Shown: positions 7,991 through 15,935 of the stretch, piece after piece
How positions within the stretch are numbered: position 1 is the first letter of the stretch
Layout of the letters: each line of letters starts with the position of its first letter
Source: a bacterium
GTDB taxonomy: Bacteria; Sumerlaeota; Sumerlaeia; MVZB01
DNA: 34,653 nucleotides
NCBI GenBank assembly: GCA_021372575.1
Contig: JAJFUE010000204.1
Span: 1-34,653 of the forward strand
Reading direction: 5' to 3'
Program-made: the position numbers and the translations under genes
Notes under the pieces: generated by a model
Told to the model about the DNA's origin: nothing
What the model saw: the letters and a program-made list of their open reading frames with translations, nothing else
The model's database searches: none

Positions 7991-8752
7991 GGTTCTTGCG
8001 GGCGACGGAATTTTGCGAGTGCTGTCTAGTTTTTTGAATTCGCGAAACAATCGCGGCGCGAGAGCGGGCATTTGCGGCAGAGCGGCGTCGGCCGGCAGAA
8101 GTTGTTGCCGATCCACACCAGCAGCGCGTGGTATTCGTTGTAAAGCGGGACGTCGGGGTCGATGCCCGCGCTGAACAATGCGCGCGCCGATTCGTAGTCG
8201 TCGTCGGCGGCGAGGAGGCCGTGGCGCCGGCCGATGCGCAGCGTGTAGGCGTCGATCACGAACGAGAGGCGGCCCAGCGCGTAGAGCAGGATCGAATCGG
8301 CGGTTTCAGGGCCGACGCCATATACCGCGATGAGCGATTGGCGCAACGTTTCGGTCGGCCAGGTTTCGAGCTCCTTGAGGCGCAGCTTGCCGCCGGGTGC
8401 GAAAAACTCCGCGACGGCTTTCAGGCGCTTTGATTTCAAATTGTAGTAGCCGGAGGATTTGATGAGCGGCGCGATCTTTTCGGCGTCGAGCGTTGCGAGT
8501 TTTTCGAGGTCGAGAAGGTTTTCCGCGCGCAACACGGATAATGCCTGCACGACGTTTTTCCACGCGGTGTTCTGGGTCAGCACGGCGCCGATGACGATTT
8601 CGTCCAGGCCCTGGCGAACGCCGGTGTGCTCGGCCGGCCACCACGCGCGCGGCCCGGAGGCGGCAAGCATCACGTCGAACAGGCGACGGACAAGATCGCG
8701 GGTGGTGGAGTTCTCGGTTGGCAATGCAGTAAACCGTGAGCCTCTTGCAAAA
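7974..8752. repeat. 21-nt perfect inverted repeat flanking the endonuclease III-like gene
   Basis: The 21 nt at 7974-7994 are the exact reverse complement of 8732-8752. These are the inward-facing ends of B copies 1 and 2, extended by a shared ACGGTT. The enclosed segment contains only the endonuclease III-like gene. Confidence 0.85.
8026..8724 (-). CDS. Endonuclease III-like DNA glycosylase (HhH-GPD family)
   Basis: The 232-residue protein matches the HhH-GPD base-excision superfamily. It has LTQNTAW (49-55), a helix-hairpin-helix with GVGPETA (136-142) and the conserved catalytic aspartate in FVIDAY (D158). The C-terminal cysteines C210, C216, C219 and C226 form an iron-sulfur cluster motif. 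The catalytic lysine of bifunctional endonuclease III (GVGRKTA) is replaced by glutamate (GVGPETA). This points to a monofunctional glycosylase such as the MagIII/MIG-like group rather than an AP lyase. The cysteine spacing is C-x5-C-x2-C-x6-C rather than the usual x6-x2-x5. The start is TTG; the next in-frame ATG would remove part of the conserved N-terminus. The gene is bracketed by two family B elements. Confidence 0.85.
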   Translation of the reverse strand: MPTENSTTRDLVRRLFDVMLAASGPRAWWPAEHTGVRQGLDEIVIGAVLTQNTAWKNVVQALSVLRAENLLDLEKLATLDAEKIAPLIKSSGYYNLKSKRLKAVAEFFAPGGKLRLKELETWPTETLRQSLIAVYGVGPETADSILLYALGRLSFVIDAYTLRIGRRHGLLAADDDYESARALFSAGIDPDVPLYNEYHALLVWIGNNFCRPTPLCRKCPLSRRDCFANSKN

Positions 8753-8922
8753 GTTTCAAACAGGACGAACGCGGAGGGAAACCGTTGAAACGGTTTCCCG
8801 AAGGAATCTGTGCCTCGACCCCGCGATGAATCGCGGGGTTACAAGGATTAGGTGCTTTACCATCGAGTGCTTGGGGGGGAGAAACGCACGTGCGTTCTCT
8901 CCTCTTTTTGCATGCGGCTCCC
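8736..8922. repeat. Family B palindromic element, copy 2 (MITE-like)
   Basis: The 187-bp element has left terminus GTGAGCCTCTTGCAAAAG and right terminus CTTTTTGCATGCGGCTCCC. It carries the same two perfect GA-centred palindromes as copy 1 and lies in the same orientation. Unlike copy 1 it also has a third palindrome, around ACGCACGTGCGT near 8884-8895. It occupies the upstream region of the endonuclease III-like gene. Confidence 0.85.
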
Positions 8923-8954
8923 GTTAAAACAGTTTGAGTCGCTATGGTGCTTAA

Positions 8955-8978
8955 AACCCCTCGTTGAAACGAGGGGTT
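8955..8978. terminator. GA-centred perfect palindrome, possible terminator
   Basis: AACCCCTCGTT pairs perfectly with AACGAGGGGTT around a 2-nt GA centre. It lies about 50 nt past the purA stop on the minus strand. The stem is strong but no clear T-run follows, so the terminator role is uncertain. It has the same architecture as the palindromes inside family B. Confidence 0.5.
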
Positions 8979-9026
8979 AATCTGATTTGGTTCATGGTTG
9001 ATGGCTCGAAATTCCGCATTCCGCAT

Positions 9027-10340
<1,314 letters not shown>

Positions 10341-10422
10341 TCACGAGCCCGATGGCTCGAATCGAACCCAATACGATAGACAGCGGAGGCGGGAAAATCA
10401 ATCAATATCGGGCCGGCGGGGT

Positions 10423-11358
10423 TCACTTGTTGGGATCGTAAATTTTGATCGAGGCTTCCTTGCGGAGCTGCTCGATGAGTTTTGTTCGTTCGCGCGCGAA
10501 GGCGTCGGCGAAATAGACGTCGCGCATGTCGCGGCGGTCGGTGAGCTGAAGCAGGTGCCAGCCGTCGCCGCCCCACACCGGATCAGAGATGTCGTTCATT
10601 TGCAGTTCGAGCGCGGCGTCGCGCAGCGCGGGGTTCAGCGAAGACGGATCGAGCCAGCCCAGGTCGCCGCCGGCGCGGCGGGTTGCCGCGTCCTGGCTGT
10701 TGGCGCGGGCCAGTTCGCCGAACCTGGCCGGGTCGGACGCGGCCTTGCGCGCCAACGCAAGGGCGGTCTTGTAGGCTTTCCCGGCCTCCGCGCCGTCTTC
10801 CTGCCGGTCGCGCACGGCAATCAGGATGTGCGCCAGGCGCACGGTCTCGGCGGGCTTTTTCTGTTCGCGCAGCTTCTTTTCGAAATCGGCGATGCTGGCG
10901 GCGTCGGTCTTGACGCGCCGCGCCACGACCTGCGTCGAGAGCAGCCGCCGCCGTTCGCGCCGGCTCAGCATGTCGCGGAATTCGTTGAACGAGAGGCTGT
11001 GGTCCTTGAGGTATTTCTCGAGGGCGTCGTGGGAGCCGAGCTGCTTTTCGAGTTCCTGGATCATGCGATCGACGTCGCGCGCAATGGTGATGTCGTCGAT
11101 CTTGATTTCTTCCTTTTGCGCGCGCTGCACGAGCAGGGCCTCATCGACCAGCAGGGTGAGCGTGCGCCGGAACCCCGCGCCGGCGATGCCGGCGGAGGTG
11201 ATGTCGCCGATGGGCACGTCCTCGTCGAGGGCGGCCTCGCGCAGCTGACTGAGCATGATGACCTCGCCGTTGACGCGCGCGACGATCGCATCGGCCGGCG
11301 CGGCGAAAGCTGAACCCGCGAGGAGGAGGAAAAGGACTGAATAAAGCAGTCGTCTCAT
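10423..11358 (-). CDS. SurA-type periplasmic peptidyl-prolyl cis-trans isomerase
   Basis: The 311-residue protein starts with a signal peptide (MRRLLYSVLFLLLAGSAFA, residues 1-19). A SurA N-terminal chaperone domain follows (VARVNGEVIMLSQL, 26-39, to about 150). It ends with one parvulin/PpiC domain at about 165-280, with LAHILIAVRD, RFGELARANSQD and GGDLGWLDPSSLNPAL. E. coli SurA has two parvulin domains; only one is present here, which is common outside Proteobacteria. The family chaperones outer-membrane proteins in the periplasm, so the gene supports a two-membrane cell. It sits between the PEGA lipoprotein gene and purA on the same strand. Confidence 0.88.
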   Translation of the reverse strand: MRRLLYSVLFLLLAGSAFAAPADAIVARVNGEVIMLSQLREAALDEDVPIGDITSAGIAGAGFRRTLTLLVDEALLVQRAQKEEIKIDDITIARDVDRMIQELEKQLGSHDALEKYLKDHSLSFNEFRDMLSRRERRRLLSTQVVARRVKTDAASIADFEKKLREQKKPAETVRLAHILIAVRDRQEDGAEAGKAYKTALALARKAASDPARFGELARANSQDAATRRAGGDLGWLDPSSLNPALRDAALELQMNDISDPVWGGDGWHLLQLTDRRDMRDVYFADAFARERTKLIEQLRKEASIKIYDPNK

Positions 11359-11375
11359 TTGAGGAAATCCGAAAT

Positions 11376-11466
11376 CCGAAGAAAACCTTTCGAATCAGTT
11401 CGGTTTAGATAATTCGAATTTCGGATTTGTTTCGAATTTCGGAATTCGGATTTCGAATTTTTCTTC
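11376..11466. repeat. Degenerate TTCGAAT/TTCGGAT short repeats
   Basis: The gap between the PEGA lipoprotein and the SurA-type gene is filled by AT-rich 6-8 bp units such as TTCGAAT, TTCGGAT and ATCCGAA on both strands. They overlap into imperfect hairpins. No clear promoter or terminator is recognised. Confidence 0.65.
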
Positions 11467-11468
11467 CT

Positions 11469-11834
11469 TTACTGGATGGGCACGGCTTCCTTCGGCTGCA
11501 GCGGCTCGAGCACGTAGGTGCGGGTGCGCGTGTCGGGAATGGGAATGGGGATGAGTTCCATGATCAGGTCGGTCGGCATCAGGAACCACGGCGGGGTGCG
11601 GAAATAATCGTCGTCGATGTTGATGCGCTTGTAGCCGGGCTTCTCGATCGAGTAGTCGTAATGCCAGTACCAGATGAACGGGATCGTGACGGGGGTGGCG
11701 CCGTAGGGCTTGCCGCGCCAGATCACTTCGGCGCCCTCGGGTTCGGAATGGATCACGACGCGCGACCGGATGCAACCGGCGCCGAGGATCGCGACTGCGG
11801 ACAGCAGCAGTGCCAGCATGAGCAGCTTCTTCAT
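11469..11834 (-). CDS. PEGA-domain lipoprotein
   Basis: The 121-residue protein has a lipoprotein-like signal (MKKLLMLALLLSAVAILGAGC, cysteine at 21). A PEGA-type beta domain follows: VVIHSEPEGAEVIWRGKPYG then TPVTIPFIWY, about 26-58. PEGA modules are found in exported envelope proteins; their binding partner here is unknown. The frame is open further upstream, but the ATG at 11834 is preceded by GGGAGGG and begins the signal peptide. It overlaps the stop codon of the upstream lipoprotein gene by 4 bp, indicating one operon. Confidence 0.82.
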   Translation of the reverse strand: MKKLLMLALLLSAVAILGAGCIRSRVVIHSEPEGAEVIWRGKPYGATPVTIPFIWYWHYDYSIEKPGYKRINIDDDYFRTPPWFLMPTDLIMELIPIPIPDTRTRTYVLEPLQPKEAVPIQ

Positions 11835-12397
11835 CGTGGTTGACCCTCCCGGGCGAACGCCGGCAGTTCGAGTGGCTCGCCGCGGGCGGCCTGATCGGCG
11901 TACTCGGCCAGAACTCTGAGTTGCCATGCCGAGGCTTTCGCGACGGCCTGCACGAGCGGATAAATGTCTCGCTCCTGGCGGCAGGCCCGCGTGACGGATG
12001 AATTGGGGACGATGTCGCCGGTGGCCGTCGAAAGGAGCCGGGCGTTCAGGACGTAGTTGCCGCCGCCGGCGCGCGTGAGCGAGCCGATGACGACGTAGTC
12101 GGCGTTGGCGCGCAGGCCGACATCGACGGGGCTCATCTGGCGCGCGATGGCCTTCTGCATCAGCGACTGCATGCCCTGGCGCGTCACCATTGCGACGCGC
12201 GGCTGATTGACGAGGTTTTGTTCCATGAGCTCGGCGAGCGAGGGCCCGTCGGGGACGCCCGGCTCGGAGAGGGTGCTTTCGAAATCAAGGACGAGGACGC
12301 GCGGATCGCGGATGGTCTGGCGGGCGCAACCGGCCAGCGCCATCGACAGGATCAGCATGAGCAACAACGGGGAGAAAAACCGACTGGAGCGCTGCAT
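11831..12397 (-). CDS. CsgG/LpoB-like lipoprotein
   Basis: The 188-residue protein has a clear lipobox (SMALAGC, cysteine at 24). The mature part recalls the CsgG/LpoB/FlgO fold: RVLVLDFES, then LAELMEQNLVNQPRVAMVTRQGMQSLMQK, and ADYVVIGSLTRAGGGNYVLNAR. In that fold a short-lived regulator or envelope-assembly lipoprotein combines a strand like this with VGLRANADYVVIGSL. The assignment is by pattern and medium in strength. It starts 5 bp after the rph stop and overlaps the PEGA lipoprotein, so rph and the two lipoproteins are likely cotranscribed. Confidence 0.7.
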   Translation of the reverse strand: MQRSSRFFSPLLLMLILSMALAGCARQTIRDPRVLVLDFESTLSEPGVPDGPSLAELMEQNLVNQPRVAMVTRQGMQSLMQKAIARQMSPVDVGLRANADYVVIGSLTRAGGGNYVLNARLLSTATGDIVPNSSVTRACRQERDIYPLVQAVAKASAWQLRVLAEYADQAARGEPLELPAFAREGQPR

Positions 12398-12402
12398 TGC
12401 GA

Positions 12403-13185
12403 TTACCTCGCGGGAGTGGGGGAAGCGGAACCTTCGGGTTCGATCGTCACGTATTGCCGCTGGATTTCGATCAACCTGGCGACGCCGCCGGCCGCCAGCG
12501 CCTGCATCTGCGCAAGCTGCTGGGCGTCGAACGGCTGGGCCTCGGCCGTGCCCTGAATTTCAACAAATTTGCCGGCGCCGGTCAACACCACGTTCATATC
12601 GACCTCGGCCTGCACGTCCTCGAGGTAGCACAGGTCGAGGGCGGGTTGGCCCTCGACGATGCCGACGCTGACGGCGGCGACGTAATCCTTGATCGGCTGG
12701 ATGGAAAGCTTGTTCGTGGCGCGCATTTTCTGGACGGCCAGCGCCAGCGCGACGAACGCGCCGGTGATCGAGGCGCAGCGCGTGCCGCCGTCGGCCTGGA
12801 TCACGTCACAGTCGAGGATGATGGTGCGCTCGCCGAAGCGCGCCAGGTCGAAGATGGCGCGCATGGAGCGGCCGATGAGGCGCTGGATTTCGTGGCTGCG
12901 GCCGCCGATCTTGCCGCGCACGCCGTCGCGCATGATGCGCTGGGCGGAGCTGCGCGGCAGCATTGCGTATTCGGCGGTGATCCAGCCCTTGCCAGTGCCA
13001 TAGACGTGCGGCGGGACGCGGTTTTCGAGCGTCGCCGTGCAGATCACGCGCGTGTTGCCGACCTCGATCAGGCACGAGCCCTCGGCGTTGGGCAGGTAAT
13101 TGGGTGTGATCGTCACCGGTCGCAACTGATCAGGGGCGCGTCCATCGACTCGAATCACGGTTGTCTCCTTCGTCTCTGCGGCCAT
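12403..13185 (-). CDS. rph: Ribonuclease PH
   Basis: This phosphorolytic 3'-5' exoribonuclease trims tRNA 3' ends. The 260 residues match the family throughout. Examples are RVDGRAPDQLRPVTI (12-26), a TAEYAMLPRSSAQR block near 70-83, the phosphate-binding GRSHEIQRLIGRSMR near 95-109, and CDVIQADGGTRCASITGAF near 125-143. The frame extends to 13212, but the ATG at 13185 is preferred because GGGGTGAG lies upstream at fair spacing and homologs begin near here. It heads the minus-strand run of lipoprotein, SurA-type and purA genes. Confidence 0.95.
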   Translation of the reverse strand: MAAETKETTVIRVDGRAPDQLRPVTITPNYLPNAEGSCLIEVGNTRVICTATLENRVPPHVYGTGKGWITAEYAMLPRSSAQRIMRDGVRGKIGGRSHEIQRLIGRSMRAIFDLARFGERTIILDCDVIQADGGTRCASITGAFVALALAVQKMRATNKLSIQPIKDYVAAVSVGIVEGQPALDLCYLEDVQAEVDMNVVLTGAGKFVEIQGTAEAQPFDAQQLAQMQALAAGGVARLIEIQRQYVTIEPEGSASPTPAR

Positions 13186-13239
13186 TCGGCTCACCCCGCC
13201 AGCAAAGCACATCGCGCCGGCACTTGCAAGCTTGCGGGA

Positions 13240-13310
13240 TTTACGATTTACGATTGACGATTGACGATTTTTTTCGTGCTCGTGCTCGTGCTCGTAATCG
13301 TAATCGTAAT
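13240..13310. repeat. Heptamer and hexamer tandem repeats between divergent genes
   Basis: Four heptamers (two TTTACGA, then two TTGACGA) occupy 13240-13267. After a T-run come six hexamers at 13275-13310: exactly three CGTGCT followed by exactly three CGTAAT. The tract lies between rph (-) and a glycosyltransferase (+), where promoters of both would be expected. Confidence 0.9.
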
Positions 13311-13391
13311 CGAGAACCCCATTCGCCCGCTGGTCCCCCGCTCACGCTCGGGCTACTGCAATCACGATTCACCTGTTGACCTTCTTGGCCG

Positions 13392-14588
13392 ATGATGGTT
13401 CAGTTTGTCGGAAAGGTTTTCGCACGCATGGCCTCACCACGCACGGTTCTCATCCTGACTCCCAGCTCGCGGCTGCTTGGCGCGCGGCGCAGCCTGTTGG
13501 CATTGGCCGAATCGCTCGACCCTGAGCGCTGGCGCGCGATCGTCTGCGGCCAGGACTACGGCCAACTCGGCGAGGCGCTGGCCGAGCGCAACATCCCGAT
13601 GGAAGTCGTCAAGCTCGGCTGGTGGCGCAAGGGAAAGTATTTTTTGTGGCGGCCGTTCGCGATCAGCCGGCTGGCGTCGCTGGCGCGGCGGCTCAAGGTC
13701 GATCTTCTGCATTGCAACGAAATTTATCCGAACCCGTATGCCGTGCGCGCGGCGCGGCAGGTGATGGCGCCCGGCGGCTCGCCGCGGGCGGGGCGGCCGA
13801 TCCCGGTCGTCACGCACATCCGGCTCGACATCAAGCCGAACATGGTGCCGAAGTATGATTTGCTGCGCGCCGAGAAAATCGTCGTGCCGTCGGCCGCGCT
13901 GGCGCGCGACCTGGATGAGTTCGACCACGAAGGCAAACTGATCGAGGTCGTTTACAACGGCGTGAACCTCGACGAATTTCGGCGCACGCGGAGCCGCGAA
14001 GTGGCGCGGCTGCAGGTCGGGCTGCCTGCGGATGGCATTCTATTGGGAGCGATCGGTCAGATCGGACCGCGCAAGGGGGGCGACATCATCCTCGAGGCGT
14101 TCGAGCGGCTGGCTCTGAAATGGCCCTCGATGCGCCTGCTCTTCCTCGGCGACCCGCATCGCGGCCAGGAGAATTTCGCCAACAGCCTGCGTGCGTGGGC
14201 GACGAAGCCGCCGCTGGCCGGCCGCGTCCATTTTGTCGGATTCACGCCGCAGGTGCTGCCGTATTACGAGGCGTGCGACATCAACCTGCTCATCTCGCGG
14301 CAGGAGGGTTTCGGGCGCACGATCATCGAGGCCGGCGCGCTTGGGATTCCTTCGATCGGCGCGAAAGTCGGCGGCATTCAGGAGATCATCGTCGATGGCG
14401 TGACCGGCCGGCTGGTTCCGCCCGAAAACGCGGATGCGCTGGCCGAGGCGATCGAAGGCATGCTGCGCGACGAGGCGTTGCGCCGGCAGATGAGCGAGGC
14501 CGCGTTCCGCCGCTCCGTACAGGAGTTCTCGATCGCCGCGCACACGCGGCGGATGATGGATTTGTACGACGAAGTATTGGAAGGCTAA
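13392..14588 (+). CDS. Glycosyltransferase, GT4-like (GT-B fold)
   Basis: The 398-residue protein is a retaining GT-B transferase. The N-terminal half carries LLHCNEIYPNPYAVRAAR and VVTHIRLDIK. The C-terminal half has the usual landmarks LGAIGQIGPRKGGDIILEAF, HFVGFTPQVLPYYEACDINL, and the donor-binding E-x7-E motif EGFGRTIIE. VGGIQEIIVDGVTGRLVPPENADALAEAI follows and is typical of GT4. Donor and acceptor cannot be read from sequence. Start choice is open: ATG at 13392 or 13395, or ATG at 13428 (MASPRTVLILTPSSRLLG), which begins the fold directly. A second glycosyltransferase follows on the same strand. Confidence 0.88.
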   Translation: MMVQFVGKVFARMASPRTVLILTPSSRLLGARRSLLALAESLDPERWRAIVCGQDYGQLGEALAERNIPMEVVKLGWWRKGKYFLWRPFAISRLASLARRLKVDLLHCNEIYPNPYAVRAARQVMAPGGSPRAGRPIPVVTHIRLDIKPNMVPKYDLLRAEKIVVPSAALARDLDEFDHEGKLIEVVYNGVNLDEFRRTRSREVARLQVGLPADGILLGAIGQIGPRKGGDIILEAFERLALKWPSMRLLFLGDPHRGQENFANSLRAWATKPPLAGRVHFVGFTPQVLPYYEACDINLLISRQEGFGRTIIEAGALGIPSIGAKVGGIQEIIVDGVTGRLVPPENADALAEAIEGMLRDEALRRQMSEAAFRRSVQEFSIAAHTRRMMDLYDEVLEG

Positions 14589-14600
14589 GAATTAGATTTC

Positions 14601-14708
14601 AATGAGAAATGAGAAATGAGCAATGAGAAATTTAAAATGATAAGCAATTCGCCTTCAGAAGCATGACCCCGAATTCCGTTTCTCATTGCTCATTTCTCAT
14701 TTCTCATT
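14601..14708. repeat. Perfect 30-nt inverted repeat of AATGAG-type units
   Basis: The arm 14601-14630 begins AATGAGAAATGAG and is the exact reverse complement of 14679-14708. The spacer is 48 nt. A third, direct copy with one mismatch is at 18535-18564. The pair would form a 30-bp AT-rich hairpin between two glycosyltransferase genes, starting 13 nt after the first one's stop. Confidence 0.92.
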
Positions 14709-14724
14709 CAATTTGTATTAACTT

Positions 14725-15846
14725 ATGCAATTCATCTTCCACACACCCCACGCATGGCGCGGCATTTGGCAGCGGCCGCATCATTTGGCCGTCGAGTTCG
14801 CGCGGCGCGGGCATGAGGTCGCGTGGTTCGAGTCGCGCTACCTGCGCTGGCTGATGAACCGCCCGCGCGAATTCCTGCGCGCGCGCACCGAAACGCCGGC
14901 GCCGGGATTGAGCGTGCGGCCGGTCGCGCTCGTCAACGGCGAGCGCCTGCCGTTCATCCGCGCGCACAACAAATACTGGCTCGCGCACGCGCTGAACAGC
15001 GTTCCCGCGGAACACCCGCGCGTGCTGTGGCTTTACAACCCGCACGAGGCGCACCTGGCGAACAGCGTCGCGCACGATATCCTGATCTACGACATCATGG
15101 ACGAGTATCAGGGGTTCCCGTGGTCGCCGCGCACGATCGCGGAAGAAGAATCCGAGCTTCTCTCGCGCGCCGACTGGGTGTTCGCCGGCACGGGCGCGCT
15201 CTACGACGCCAAGCGCCCGCAGGCCGAGGGAAAAATCGAATGCATCCTGAGCGGCGTCGATGTCGAGCTGTTTGCAAAGTTCGTAGTTCCTCCTTCAGGC
15301 GGAGATCCGGAATTCGAACGGTTCCGCAAACACTTCAAACACGTCGCCGGTTACGCCGGCATGATCGATCTGCGGATCGATCAGGAGCTGATTCTGGCCG
15401 CGTCGAAGGCGTTGCCCGAGTGGGGTTTCGTCCTCATCGGGCCGGTTCGCGAGGCCGTTTCCGCGCTGCAAACCCTGCCGAACGTTCTGTTCACCGGCGC
15501 GAAGCCTTACGATGCGCTTCCGGCGTATTACCATCAGTTCGACGCGGCGTTGCTGCCGTTCATCGAGAACCCGCTCACGCGGCACATCAATCCGACGAAG
15601 ATGCTCGAATACGCGGCGGCGGGGGTGCCGATCGTCGCGCGCGCGCTGCCGGACGTGATGCGCTTCTACAGCGATGGCGCGTGGCTCTACACGACCGCCG
15701 ACGAATTCATTGCGGGCCTGCGCGAGATCGAAACCGGAAAGACTGCGGAGAAAATCGCGGCATCTAAAACATGGATCGCCGACCGCACGTGGTCCGCGAT
15801 CGCCGACCAGATGCTCAACCGCCTGGCGAACCTCTCAACCCGTTGA
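14725..15846 (+). CDS. Glycosyltransferase, GT-B family, TuaH-like
   Basis: The 373-residue protein begins QFIFHTPHAWRGIWQRPHHLAVEFARRG, the opening of group-1-like transferases that handle surface glycans. Other landmarks are VLWLYNPHEAHL, YDIMDEYQGF, ADWVFAGTGALYDAK, then in the C-terminal half GYAGMIDLRIDQELI and NVLFTGAKPYDALPAYYHQFDAALLPF, and NPTKMLEYAAAGVPIVA near residue 290. The YDxMDE motif recalls the TuaH/teichuronic acid type, but substrate is unknown. Residues 186-193 (FVVPPSGG) are encoded by a palindromic repeat inserted in frame. The ATG directly begins the fold. No strong Shine-Dalgarno is seen. Confidence 0.85.
   Translation: MQFIFHTPHAWRGIWQRPHHLAVEFARRGHEVAWFESRYLRWLMNRPREFLRARTETPAPGLSVRPVALVNGERLPFIRAHNKYWLAHALNSVPAEHPRVLWLYNPHEAHLANSVAHDILIYDIMDEYQGFPWSPRTIAEEESELLSRADWVFAGTGALYDAKRPQAEGKIECILSGVDVELFAKFVVPPSGGDPEFERFRKHFKHVAGYAGMIDLRIDQELILAASKALPEWGFVLIGPVREAVSALQTLPNVLFTGAKPYDALPAYYHQFDAALLPFIENPLTRHINPTKMLEYAAAGVPIVARALPDVMRFYSDGAWLYTTADEFIAGLREIETGKTAEKIAASKTWIADRTWSAIADQMLNRLANLSTR
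15280..15304. repeat. Palindromic repeat inside a coding sequence
   Basis: TCCTCC (15288-15293) faces GGCGGA (15298-15303) around a TTCA loop, with one mismatch. It encodes VVPPSGG in frame. From memory, this peptide recurs in unrelated proteins of Verrucomicrobia-like genomes as the translation of a dispersed palindrome. Confidence 0.5.
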
Positions 15847-15880
15847 TCGGACGATCAGTATGTGTTTAGCGCGCGTAATT

Positions 15881-15904
15881 TTAAACCGTTTCAGCGGTTT
15901 TATT
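15881..15904. terminator. Bidirectional terminator-like hairpin
   Basis: AAACCG and CGGTTT pair around TTTCAG, flanked by T-rich sequence on both strands. It is the only structure in the 89-bp gap between two convergent genes. Confidence 0.5.
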
Positions 15905-15935
15905 AAGACGCCAAGCACATTCGACGATCGGCGGA

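Larger units (their letters stand above)
7524..8025. other. Convergent intergenic region made of repeats
   Basis: About 500 bp contain no believable gene. They hold family A copy 2 (7651-7766) and family B copy 1 (7806-7990). The first 125 bp show only small imperfect palindromes. Confidence 0.8.
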
